A stretch of 64,000 nt of DNA from an uncultured Myxococcales bacterium. GTDB taxonomy: Bacteria; Myxococcota_A; UBA9042; CAIXZC01. The notes under the pieces were generated by a model. It was not told the DNA's origin. It saw nothing but the letters and a program-made list of their open reading frames with translations, and made no database searches. A program made the position numbers and the translations under genes. This document shows, one piece after another, positions 54,037 through 62,842 of this stretch. Position 1 is the stretch's first letter; each line of letters begins with the position of its first letter. Where the stretch lies: positions 62,001 through 126,000 of the forward strand of contig CAITUV010000008.1 in assembly GCA_903895725.1 (NCBI GenBank), read 5' to 3'.

Positions 54037-55599
54037 ATGAGCGTCAACATCCGAGTCAACAGCGCAGCAGATGAGGCGGACCGCCGGAGGGTGGCGGTCA
54101 GCCGCCAGTTGGATTGGGAACGGCGGGCTGACTTGGGGCAGTATCTCACTCCGGTGGGCGTCGCCCGGTTCATGGCCGGGATGTTCGATGAGCTCCCGAC
54201 ACGCGTGGCCCTCCTGGATGCCGGGGCCGGAACCGGCACGCTCACCGCTGCGTTCGTGGAGCAAGCTTGCCGCAGCGTAACTTGCCCCGCAGAGATCTGT
54301 GCTACAACCTATGAGGTCGACGCTCCCATGCTCGAGCACCTGGAGGAAACCCTGAAGGACTGCGCAGCGATCTGCGAGGAAGCCGGAGTTGCTTTCCAGG
54401 GAGACATCCGGACGGCCGACTTCATCGAGGCCGCCACGGCCAGTCTCGGCGGGGGCCTGTTCCGGGACAAGTCGTTGTCCTTTGATGCGGCCATCCTGAA
54501 TCCGCCCTATCGGAAAATAGCCACGTTCTCCATGGAGCGATGCCTCCTCCAGACGGTTGGCCTGGATGCCACCAACATGTATGCCGCCTTCGTGGCGCTG
54601 GCAATAAGGCTTCTCAGACCCAACGGACAGATGGCAGTCATCATGCCACGCAGCTTCTGCAACGGCCCATACTTCAGACCTTTCCGGGAACTGCTTTTGT
54701 CTGAGATGACGATCCGGCGGGTGCATGTGTTTGAGTCCAGGAAGAAGGCGTTTCGGGATGATGCCGTCCTCCAGGAGAACATCATCCTCCACGCAGTCAA
54801 GGCCAAGCCTGCGGGTGGAGTGATTCGCCTCTCGACAGGTGACAGCGACGCCGAGCCTAAACTCAGAGACGTGGACTACTCCGAGGTCGTCCGGGAGGCC
54901 AACGGAGACCGCTTCATCCACCTGCCGACCGACCAGAGTGACTCCGATACTGCCGGGTGGATGGCGGCGTTGCCCATGACGCTCCCCTCGCTGGGCATTG
55001 AAGTGTCCACTGGCCGGGTGGTCGATTTCCGGGCCCGGGAGTTCTTGCGAGTGGACCCGGGTCCCGACACAGTACCGCTCATCTACCCGTGCCACTTCTC
55101 GTCCGGAGTCGTCGAGTGGCCTCTGTCCCCGTGCAGGAAGCCCAACGCCATTTCGGATGTCCCCGAGTCGTTGTCGCTCATGGTGCCGAGCGGATACTAC
55201 GTGCTGACCAAGCGCTTCTCATCGAAAGAGGAAAGGCGTCGAGTTGTCGCTGCCGTCTATGATCCCAGCGTCTTCCCCTTCCACCGGGTGGGATTCGAGA
55301 ACCATGTCAACTACTTCCATGCTCGGGGTGCCGGTCTTGACCGCGACACAGCGTTCGGGCTGATGGTTTTCCTAAATAGCACTCCGGTCGACCGATACTT
55401 CCGGCAGTTCAACGGCCATACCCAGGTCAACGCTACGGACTTGCGTACCCTGCGATACCCTGACCTGGAGTCGCTTGCTGCGCTGGGGCGCGCCGCTGTA
55501 GAAGGGCGGACGGACTGTCAAGAGAAGCTTGACGAGGTTGTCGTTGCAACCTGTCAGGCCACGACCAAGAACGGAGACCCTACCGCTTCTGCGGGATGA
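54037..55599 (+). CDS. N6-adenine DNA methyltransferase of a type II R-M system
   Basis: The protein has 520 residues. LGQYLTPVGVARFMAGMF and LLDAGAGTGTLT form the SAM-binding motifs, and AAILNPPYRKI is the catalytic NPPY motif of gamma-type adenine methylases. The C-terminal half is the target-recognition region (HVNYFHARGAGLD, NATDLRTLRYP). Together with the convergent BsuBI/PstI-family endonuclease it forms a type II system; the PstI pair is known to act on CTGCAG, but specificity here cannot be read. The 3' end overlaps the endonuclease 3' end by 20 bp. Start ATG has GGAGG 12 bp upstream. Confidence 0.88.
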   Translation: MSVNIRVNSAADEADRRRVAVSRQLDWERRADLGQYLTPVGVARFMAGMFDELPTRVALLDAGAGTGTLTAAFVEQACRSVTCPAEICATTYEVDAPMLEHLEETLKDCAAICEEAGVAFQGDIRTADFIEAATASLGGGLFRDKSLSFDAAILNPPYRKIATFSMERCLLQTVGLDATNMYAAFVALAIRLLRPNGQMAVIMPRSFCNGPYFRPFRELLLSEMTIRRVHVFESRKKAFRDDAVLQENIILHAVKAKPAGGVIRLSTGDSDAEPKLRDVDYSEVVREANGDRFIHLPTDQSDSDTAGWMAALPMTLPSLGIEVSTGRVVDFRAREFLRVDPGPDTVPLIYPCHFSSGVVEWPLSPCRKPNAISDVPESLSLMVPSGYYVLTKRFSSKEERRRVVAAVYDPSVFPFHRVGFENHVNYFHARGAGLDRDTAFGLMVFLNSTPVDRYFRQFNGHTQVNATDLRTLRYPDLESLAALGRAAVEGRTDCQEKLDEVVVATCQATTKNGDPTASAG

Positions 55600-56632
55600 G
55601 TGTCATGTGGACATGGCCGGGGGTCACGGCCATGGCTCTCACGATGAACTCCTTTGACGGATCCTCCAGGATCCACAGGTGCGTGTCTGGAGCGAGGTTC
55701 TTGTACTTGCTCTGCCGGACTGCGGCTTCACGCCACGATCTGTAGACCGTGGTGAATCCGATCCTTGCGTTCCCACGAGTGCGCCCCACGAGTGCTCCGA
55801 CCTGAACCACCTTATGAAAGTCAACCTCGCCGTCGCTGGTGACGGCCTCAATTACCCAGAAGGACCCCTCTGCCGGGCTCCAGAGAAGGATATCGGGCAT
55901 GGCATCACCGAGGCCAATCTCAATGCCCGCTTTCAGGAGACGTTCGCGCGCCTCTTGCGGGACTCGCTCGCCGTCCGCATCGTCGATGTACAACACTTCG
56001 TACCCCGGCAGAAAGCTCGGGACATAGGTTGTCACGGCCGCTCGAATCAGGTCAGCGTGCTTTGTGTCCACGGCCGCCCGAGCTTGCTCGGCCGCCCGCG
56101 CTTGGAGTTCCAGCCGCAGCCTGACAGCGTCCGCCGAGATCCAGGAGCTTACCTGGGAGGCGAGGGTCTCCTCAGTGGCCTTCAGCACGGCCACGAAGTC
56201 GGCAGCCAGTCGGTAGGCAGAATTGGACGACTTGGCAATCGGGTGGCCAGCGACAAACCGCCCGGTCTCCTTCATCAGCGTGACCGGTTCGATTGCCCCA
56301 ACTTCTCGGAGGGGCTTGATCCAGTAATCCCTGCCCTCCCGGTCGAGCTTCCGCTCGTTGCGTTGAAGGATGCCCACATGGCAGGCAATGTGCGCGGTGG
56401 AGGCCCCGTCGCAGAAGCGCAACCCAGCGGCGCCCCCCGGAAACCAACTTGCCGTCCTGTCATCGAGCAGAGCAAACAGGGCATCCACGATGTCGGGCGA
56501 CGATCTGTCGATCATGCTCAGCACCCGCCGGACTCGGTCCTTGGAGACACACTGAAACTCAGGAGGCACAGGCTCTCCACCGTAGCGTACCGCCTCATCC
56601 CGGATCGCCTTGACCTTCTCTTCCAGAGCCAT
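55580..56632 (-). CDS. BsuBI/PstI-family type II restriction endonuclease
   Basis: The protein has 350 residues. The conserved core AMPDILLWSPAEGSFWVIEA followed by VTSDGEVD is the signature of the BsuBI/PstI restriction-endonuclease family, with Asp and Glu as likely metal ligands. A helical N-terminal part (SMIDRSSPDIVDALFALLDD) precedes it. The length fits the family. It is convergent with the cognate methyltransferase gene, overlapping by 20 bp, which ties their expression together. Confidence 0.85.
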   Translation of the reverse strand: MALEEKVKAIRDEAVRYGGEPVPPEFQCVSKDRVRRVLSMIDRSSPDIVDALFALLDDRTASWFPGGAAGLRFCDGASTAHIACHVGILQRNERKLDREGRDYWIKPLREVGAIEPVTLMKETGRFVAGHPIAKSSNSAYRLAADFVAVLKATEETLASQVSSWISADAVRLRLELQARAAEQARAAVDTKHADLIRAAVTTYVPSFLPGYEVLYIDDADGERVPQEARERLLKAGIEIGLGDAMPDILLWSPAEGSFWVIEAVTSDGEVDFHKVVQVGALVGRTRGNARIGFTTVYRSWREAAVRQSKYKNLAPDTHLWILEDPSKEFIVRAMAVTPGHVHMTLIPQKR

Positions 56633-56938
56633 GCGTCCACCTCCATGTCGGCGGATCTACTACATCATCGTCAGAATGTACATCGAGAACGAAAAGGCTG
56701 TCTCCAGTTGCCCCGGCCGCTGCTGTGCGAAACCGGGGCTCCTCTTGACCTGCAAGGGCTTGACATACGGGTCGGCAGAACCGGGCGCGTTCCAATGGCA
56801 GCTCGCCCGAGATGCTCGGGGTGAGGTGCCGGATAACCTTGACGTTGTCGGGGACCCTGGTCATACTCCCGGATAGACGGCGTAGGGTCCTTTCGGGGGG
56901 GTCTGACATGGCTCACGTCGGCATGTAGGAGAGCAGTC
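56633..56938. other. Intergenic 306 bp upstream of hxsD
   Basis: The segment lies between two divergent genes. Apart from the promoter-like boxes at 56839-56867 nothing is recognised. No open frame shows His-Xaa-Ser repeats, so hxsA is not here. Confidence 0.5.
56839..56867 (+). promoter_or_regulatory. Possible promoter of the hxsD-hxsB genes
   Basis: TTGACG at 56839-56844 and CATACT at 56862-56867 are separated by 17 bp, with five and four matches to the consensus boxes. The hxsD start lies about 72 bp downstream. Confidence 0.35.
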
Positions 56939-57214
56939 GTGGTGCACAGAGTTCCGATTAGCCGCTTCCCGCAGGAGGTCGTGGTCCTCTCGGTCCAGCC
57001 GTTCCTTGCCCGGTTCTGGGTGAGCGTCAGCGAGGACGGAGATGACTTCGTTGTGGCATTCGAACCCAAGCAGCCCGGTTGCGCGTCGCCGTCAGCGGAT
57101 GAGTATAGTAATGCCGTCCTGGAGGCCGCCTTCGTCTATCAACGTGCGGTCGACACGGCTGCCCTTCGCCACGCCCTCCTGGCGGAGGCTCTCTCCACCG
57201 TAGGAGACAAGTAG
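56939..57214 (+). CDS. hxsD: His-Xaa-Ser system protein HxsD-like
   Basis: The protein has 91 residues. FPQEVVVLSVQPFLARFWVS, then DDFVVAFEPK and VYQRAVDTAALRHALLAEAL, match the short partner protein HxsD of the Hxs radical-SAM peptide-modification system. GTG 56939 (or 56942) follows AGGAG. The hxsB-like gene starts two bases after the stop. In the known system HxsA, the His-Xaa-Ser repeat substrate, is modified by HxsB and HxsC; HxsA is not seen here. Confidence 0.68.
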   Translation: MVHRVPISRFPQEVVVLSVQPFLARFWVSVSEDGDDFVVAFEPKQPGCASPSADEYSNAVLEAAFVYQRAVDTAALRHALLAEALSTVGDK

Positions 57215-57216
57215 CG

Positions 57217-58317
57217 GTGCGGTTGTCGCGCAGAATCTACCCCGGCAGCATCGTCGATGGAACGGGAGAGCCGGACGGGCCGAACTGGCTGGTGGCGGAA
57301 GATGATGGGACTGGCACGCATCGCCCACGATTGAATGACTGGCTGTCGCACGCAGCGGAGGGGATTCTCACCGACTCATCATGCGACTTGCGGCCCCGAG
57401 GAGTCCCGACTCTACCCGCCCTAAACTTCTATCGTGCGGTCGAGTTGGCCAACGGGTTCCATTTTGTCTCTGTCGAGTCCGGAGACTGGGCATTCCTGGA
57501 TCGTGGGGAGTTCGACTCGCTGCGAGCGGGGACCATGGACTGCCAACTGCGACGTAGGCTCGAAAACGCTCATGTGTTGCTGACGAGCGAGAACATCCGA
57601 GAATACATCAACCGACTTCGGCACCGATACAGATTCCTGAGCGAGGGACCGACCCTGCACATCCTCGTCGTCACTCCTCGGTGCAACTTGACCTGCGTAT
57701 ACTGCCAGGCATCCAGCGCTCCATCTCGGCATGGCGCAATGTCCGAGGACCTGGCACGCAAGGCCGTGGAGCGGGCCTTTGAGACATCAGCGAGTTCGCT
57801 GGTGATTGAGTTCCAGGGGGGCGAGCCCCTTCTCAATTTCCCTGCGGTCCGGGCGGCAATTGAACATGCCAAGCTGCTGGAGCGCGAGACTGGCAAAAGA
57901 GTCCAGTTCAGCTTGGTTTCGAACTTCACCGAGCCGGCTACTGAGGACAAGTTAGGGTATCTCATTGATGCCAATGTGAGCGTTTGCTTCTCCCTGGACG
58001 GGCCGGAAGATGTCCACGACGCAAATCGGGGGCAGGGCCATGCCGCCTGTCATCAGGCGGTCCTGCGCACCATCGGAATGTTCAGACGAATCTGGGCATC
58101 TCGAAGCCAGGCGCCTGTCGAGCTCCGCGCCATGATGACGACCACGCGGGCATCCTTGGAGAGCGCTGACCGAATGGTGCAGGCATACTTGGCTCAGGGC
58201 ATTGACCGCATCGCTATCCGGCCGGTTACTCGCCTGGGACGAGGTCGAAAGGCGGCTGCGGTCTCGTATTCTGCTGCCGAGTCCTCGATGCGTTGGCTGC
58301 GACCGTGCGTACCCTGA
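57217..58317 (+). pseudogene. hxsB: HxsB-like radical-SAM maturase, C-terminally broken
   Basis: The frame gives 366 residues. The radical-SAM motif CNLTCVYCQ has Cys156, Cys160 and Cys163, and IEFQGGEPLLNF and FSLDGPEDVHD follow. Upstream, FYRAVELANGFHFVSVESGD and FLDRGEFDSLRAG match the HxsB N-terminus. About 55 extra residues lie before that. After LGRGRKAAAVSY the frame ends in unrelated residues, so the SPASM-like end expected of HxsB is lost, and the next open frame supplies the C-terminal half of another radical-SAM protein. Confidence 0.7.
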
Positions 58318-58988
58318 AGATCAGCATCCCCGTTGCCGATTCCGCGCGACTGGATGCTCTCACCGGTGTCTCAGATGCCCTTGCCACCAAGATCCGCACG
58401 GCGCTACTAGCTACCGAGCTAGGATTCGAAATCGAGATCCTCACGGCGCTGGTACCCGAGAACATCGGCCACCTCTCGCGTTTCGTGGACATCATCGAGC
58501 GCCTGCCCGGAGCGCGATGGGTACCCCTCCGTCTAGAGTCTTCTCCCACTTCCCTTCGCCCCGTGACACGCCACGACATCCAGAACCTCGCGGAGGAAGT
58601 TGACCGATTGATGCGGTGTTTCCCCGGCAAGGTCCCCGGCATCAGGTTGGCGACGCCATTCTGTGCTGTGGACCCGATTGAGTTGGGTGCGCGGGTCCTT
58701 CATGGGAGAGCTGACGACTGTGGTCCATTCCGCAGCCTCACGGTGGATTCGAGTGGCCGCCTCGTGAGCTGCTATTCCTGCCGAGTGCCCATTCGGCGCA
58801 CCGAGAACTTGGAGAGCGCGCAGAACGATCCCGAGGTGCTCCGTTTGCGTTCCGCTGCGGGACTCCCCTCCGCTTGTCGAGCCTGCCATTATGTGGAGCG
58901 TTGTATGGGAGGGTGCGCGAGCGAACACGCAAGACACGCAACGGGGGACGGGGCCGTTGACTATCTGGCGGTCTGTCATGACGCATGA
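58293..58988 (+). pseudogene. Radical-SAM protein C-terminal half, HxsC-like
   Basis: The frame gives 231 residues. It lacks the CxxxCxxC motif but has the second half of a radical-SAM barrel (LKISIPVADSARLDALTG, ILTALVPENIGHLSRF) and a Cys-rich end (CGPFRSLTVDSSGRLVSCYSC with CRACHYVERCMGGC) that resembles auxiliary Fe-S cluster regions. HxsC is the likely source from its position after hxsB. It overlaps the previous frame by 25 bases in another frame, so it appears to be a deletion product joining hxsB to the end of hxsC. Confidence 0.55.
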
Positions 58989-59505
58989 CTTCTGGAGTAC
59001 ACTGTGCATCCCCGGCGGCTGCCCCGCGCTCTTCGTTCCGCAATGGAGTGAAGTCGAGCAACCTGGATTCCTCCTGCGCTGGCACTGGCTGAGCGGTGGC
59101 GGCTACGATTCAGCTCTTGACCAATTGACCTGGGGCACCGAAATTGTAGAAGCATATTACGACACCATCGACATCATTTCGGATTCGGGCTTGGCACCTC
59201 CGAGAGGCCTCCGTCTGTTTCCCGCGGATCGGGACGGCGTCGAACGCAGACACATACGAATTGGTGGAGGCTCCCTCGGGCTACCATTCCTGCTTGGAGC
59301 GCTGTGCTTCTCGAAGCAAGTCCTGTGGCCGTCCCTTACGCTGGCGTGGGGTGTCGGCCTCGAGCGCTCATATGTCGCGAAGCTTCTCAATCTCACGCTG
59401 CTGGCCCCCCGGATCGTCGAAGCCGCGGTCCGCGGCCAGGAACCGGACGGGCTCTCTGCCCACCGGCTGCGGGAGGGCGTGGAGGCGAAGTGGGACGCCC
59501 AGTAG
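58978..59505 (+). pseudogene. Hybrid ORF: unrecognised domain joined to recombinase-like tail, copy B
   Basis: ATG 58978 overlaps the preceding frame by 11 bases. The first 130 residues are not recognised; GGGSLGLPFLLGALC recalls the Ser-containing helix of Lon-like proteases, but no lysine partner is present. From about 59366 the frame becomes RSYVAKLLNLTLLAPRIVEA ... WDAQ, homologous to the tail at 49289-49429. The shift point is at a shared GAGCGCTC. Thus a C-terminal part of the original protein was replaced. Confidence 0.5.
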
Positions 59506-59526
59506 TAGAGGAGTGCTGGAAGCCCG

Positions 59527-60414
59527 CTACGGGGTCATGCAGGTAGCGCCACTGCGCATTTGCCGCCGCAGTCGCTCGATCTCTGCCTTCAGCATGTCGT
59601 TCTCCCGGCGCAGCGCGTCCGGGTCCTCGGGTTTCACATCGGGAAGGCACCACTCCCCGGTATCCAAGTCGAACCAGGAGGGCTCGTCAGACGGAAGGCA
59701 AATGCCGACTTCGATGCCGTACTTGTCCTTCCACTGCTTCGCCCTCGCGGCGAGGGTGCGTTCCAGGCCACGTCTCTGGTCTGCGTTCCCGTGGGTCAGG
59801 AAGATTGTACGCCCGACCTGAGAGGGCTCGTCCCTGTAGCCCCTGAAGGCCCAGTCAGCCAGCCCTTCCTGGTCCAAGTGTCCCGAGTAGCCACGGATGC
59901 AGGCGATCTCGGCCTTGACGTCTGCCAGATTCAGCGAGCCACCATCTTCGAACTCGATCTTGTCGGTCAGCTTGGCCCTCTCCTCCTCAGGAAGCGCCTT
60001 GATGGCCTGGAGTCGGGCCCCAATAGTCCCAGGGGACTGGAATCCGGTGAGCAGCACCGTGGTCGACTGAAGTGGGAGTAGCGCGCTCAGGTAGCCCAGC
60101 ACCGGTCCTCCGTCGCACATGCCCCCGCTGGTGACCAGGATGGCTCCGCTCCCATCGCCGGAGGTGAAGTCGACATGCTTCCTGACCACCTGGTGGATTC
60201 GACGCCATGAACGCACAGTCGCGGGGAGACCGCGGCTATCCTCGGGGTCGAGCCGCATCCCGATGCTCGCCTCCGGCCCCGGGAGAGGACCTTCGCCGTA
60301 GTGCAGGACATCATCGAGAATGGCTGCGACCACGCCCTGGTCGGTCTCCGCGTTGAGGCCAAGGAGTTGAAAGAGACCCTTCGAAAGGTTGAGCAGCTTC
60401 GCCTCGAAAGATCT
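59527..60414 (-). pseudogene. Beta-CASP hydrolase, C-terminal half, copy B
   Basis: From about 60414 the frame reads KLLNLSKGLFQLLGLNAETD, then AAILDDVLHYGEG and onwards, closely similar to the last 290 residues of the intact protein at 49392-51227, including GYSGHLDQEGL and the terminal coiled-coil (ALRRENDMLKAEIERLRRQM). The first ATG-like start usable is 60333. The metal-binding N-terminal half is absent, replaced by the gpI 5' piece. A stretch CGAGGCG is common to both parent sequences at the join. Confidence 0.75.
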
Positions 60415-60510
60415 GTCGGGCCCGGGCGAGCTGGTCGAGCCAGGCCCCCGTGGCGGTCTCCACCAGGAGCAGCGGGATGATCTCGACGAGGGTGGTGCGG
60501 CCTTCGCCCA
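60408..60510 (-). repeat. Shared gpI segment, copy 2
   Basis: Nearly identical to 47631-47730 on the same strand. It codes for the gpI segment LVEIIPLLLVETATGAWLDQ and the following LARARQIFRGE. The join to the beta-CASP fragment occurs at its end. Confidence 0.75.
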
Positions 60511-60646
60511 GCTCCTCGCCCCAGACGTCGCACAGGCGGGCGACGAGGGACTGCGCCCGCTCCTTGCGCTTGAGGAAGTTGGGGAGGAGCCACCAGAGGT
60601 AGTCCGCCAGCTTGGCCACGGTGTCGGCGGGACGTCGGCTACTCAT
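60416..60646 (-). pseudogene. Phage tail protein gpI-like, 5' part
   Basis: ATG 60646 overlaps the gpJ stop as ATGAGTAG, the natural arrangement in contractile-tail operons. About 77 residues (YLWWLLPNFLKRKERAQSLV and on to ARQIFRGE) are gpI-like; then the reading frame enters beta-CASP sequence in the wrong frame. The missing 3' part is 12.6 kb away at 47262-47800 on the same strand. Confidence 0.72.
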
Positions 60647-61445
60647 AGCTGGGCGCCTCCATGATGAGGGTGATGGCCCCGAGATCGGGTACCTGGTTGG
60701 GCGCGATGATGACGTTGCCAGTTGGGGAGGACCCCTCGACGGAGTAGACCCCCGGCACGCCCATGACCACGGCGAGGAGCTGGGAGATCATCACGTCCTT
60801 GCCCACGCCCAGCGGGATGAAGGGCAGCGTCGGGTCGTCGATGTCGCCGAAGAACACCGCCAGCCGCCGGCGGATCTCCGTGTCCATGGCGACCGGGTCG
60901 TAGCCGGCCCGCGGGGTGACGCTCGCGGCCAGGTCGATCACCACGGGCTCGGGAGCAAGCACCAGGGCATCGGCCGTGATGGGCCGGTTCTGGTCTACGA
61001 CTTCCTGGACGGCCTGCACGAGCGCGGGGTCCGGGAGCCCGGCTTCCCCCATGATGTAGACGTCGACCGTTCCCTCACCTCGAGGCAGGGAGTCGTCCAC
61101 GAACGCGCTCTTCACGCCGGGCACCGAGAGGGCCCACGAGACGTAGGCCGCGGCCGTGCCGCCCTGCGAGAGCTCCTCCCAGGCCAGGAAGCAACGCTGG
61201 CGGAGCGCGGCGTCGGTCTCCTCGTCCACGCCGACGGTGGTGAGCCAGTCGGTGGGGTTCGTGACCGCGTCAATCCCGTTGATGAACGTCTTCATCTTCG
61301 TGATGGAGCCCGGGCCGACGTTGTAGGCGGAGCCAGCTGCTTCGGCGATGACCGGGACTTCGACGGAGGTCTGGCCGGCCTGGAGCACGGCCGCCTGGGT
61401 CGTGAAGTAGCGGTACTCCCGGCCCGCCTGATCCTTCGGGGTCCG
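60639..61445 (-). pseudogene. Phage baseplate J-like protein (gpJ), N-terminally truncated
   Basis: The frame is open from a TAG at 61446 to the stop at 60639 (268 residues). AAVLQAGQTSVEVPVIAEAA, GSAYNVGPGSITKM and DEETDAALRQRCFLAWE are characteristic of baseplate J-like proteins, and the C-terminal half has the usual LGVGKDVMISQLLAVVMGVPG. About the first third of a typical gpJ is missing; the frame upstream belongs to a methyltransferase fragment in another frame. Gene order gpJ then gpI is intact. Confidence 0.78.
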
Positions 61446-61448
61446 CTA

Positions 61449-62110
61449 CCACGTGGAGCCCATCCTGCTCGACCTCGCCCGCAGTCTTCCCCTCGGCCGG
61501 CGAGCACACGAACAGGTGTTCCTTCGCCACCGAGTTTTCGCCGTGCTTGGCCGAGATGCTGTACTTGTGCTCCTTGCTCTGCATGCGGCTGGACTTGCCG
61601 GCCGCGGCGATGATCTTCTTGATCTCCGGCTCGGTCGGGAACGCGTGGTCCCGGTACGAGATGATCCAGTGCGGAATGTGCTTGGCCGCGCCCAGGAACT
61701 CGGTGAAGAACTGGCCGGCGTTGGCCCGGGTGACCTCGGTGGGGATCTCGTACTGCCGGGTCTTGGAGCCCGCCTGGATCTCCTTGCCCTCCCACCAGGT
61801 CATCAGCCCCTCGATGAAGTGGTAGGCCCGCTCGTAGTTGGTCTGAGAGAACTCGGTCGCGTAGGGCGGGTCGAAGTAGGCCACATCCGCCTTGATGCCC
61901 GCCAGGATCTTCCGGGTGTCCGCGTGGTAGGCCTTGCAGGGCTTCTCGCCCTTGAATACCAGGGCGTTGACGCGCCGGCAGTTCTCCGCGAACCGCTCCT
62001 TGAACTCGCTCGGGCTGTCAGCCCGCCCCTCCTGCTGCTTGGTGGTCCCGAAGTGCCCGAACCCGCCCTTGCCCGTGATGCAGGCCTTCCAAGCCGCCCC
62101 GCTCGCATGT
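61449..62110 (-). pseudogene. D12-class adenine methyltransferase, C-terminal part
   Basis: The frame contains CITGKGGFGHFG, KERFAENCRRVNALVF, KADVAYFDPPYATEFSQTNY (the catalytic DPPY motif) and IPHWIISYRDHAFP. It has no N-terminal SAM-binding region and no own start. The matching N-terminal part is found on the opposite strand at 62229-62755. At its 3' end it is fused out of frame to gpJ at about 61446. Confidence 0.75.
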
Positions 62111-62228
62111 AACCTGCCATTTACACAATACTTTTGTCATAGTCATCGAGTGGACAGGGATCTTGGGCCAGCGCATGTTGAGGTCGTGAGCGGGCGACAG
62201 TGCCCGCCGCGGACCTTGAGGCGCTGGG

Positions 62229-62755
62229 ATGTTTCGGACGGATGCAGAGCGGTTCCTGTTCCTGCTGGAGAGCGAGGCGGAGCTCGCCGAGTTCTTCGAG
62301 CACGAGGGGCTGTCCGCGGAGGCCCGGGACGCCGAGCGGCCGAAGTACATCACCAACTACATCGGCTCGAAGCAGAAGCTGACCGACTGGATCTGGAAGG
62401 CGACTCCGGAGGATGCGGCGAGCGCCGCGGATGCGTTCTCGGGCTCCTCGGTCGTGGGGTACATGTACAAGACCCACGGCCTTGCGGTGTACCCCTGCGA
62501 CCGGCTGGCCTACTGCCACGCCATCGCCCGGGCCATCGTCGAGAACGACGGTCAGACCCTCTCCGACGAGGAGATCGAGGGCCTGCTCGCGGCCAACCCC
62601 AAGGCCCGGGACTTCGTGCGCAAGCACTTCGGCGGGGTGTACTTCGAGCCGGGTGTGCACGGGGTCATCGACACGATCCGCTCCAACATCGACGACCTGG
62701 GACTGACCGGCCACAAGAAGGACATCGCCCTGTTCGCACTGGGCAAGGGCGACCA
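62229..62755 (+). pseudogene. D12-class adenine methyltransferase, N-terminal part
   Basis: The frame reads ITNYIGSKQKLTDWIW (residues 41-56, SAM-binding) and DAFSGSSVVGYMYKTHG and CDRLAYCHAIARAIVEND, the N-terminal half of a Dam-like methylase, to about DIALFALGK. Beyond 62755 the sequence is unrelated and runs into the leader of the lipoprotein at 62843. The C-terminal half lies inverted at 61449-62110; together they would form a complete enzyme. A GAGG ribosome-binding site precedes the ATG. Confidence 0.75.
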
Positions 62756-62842
62756 GCAGGACCGAAGAGGGGGATTGTCGATGCGGCCGGACAGGAGTAT
62801 CGTCGTGCAACGAGGCCAGATCGAAGAAGTCGAGGAGGGGCC

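Noticed and set aside
53677..55095. 472-codon minus-strand frame
   Set aside because: Antisense to the methyltransferase, whose NPPY and SAM-binding motifs are intact.
62101..62160. Insertion-sequence end at the methyltransferase break
   Set aside because: An AT-rich stretch with partial dyad symmetry is present, but no matching second end was found in the window.
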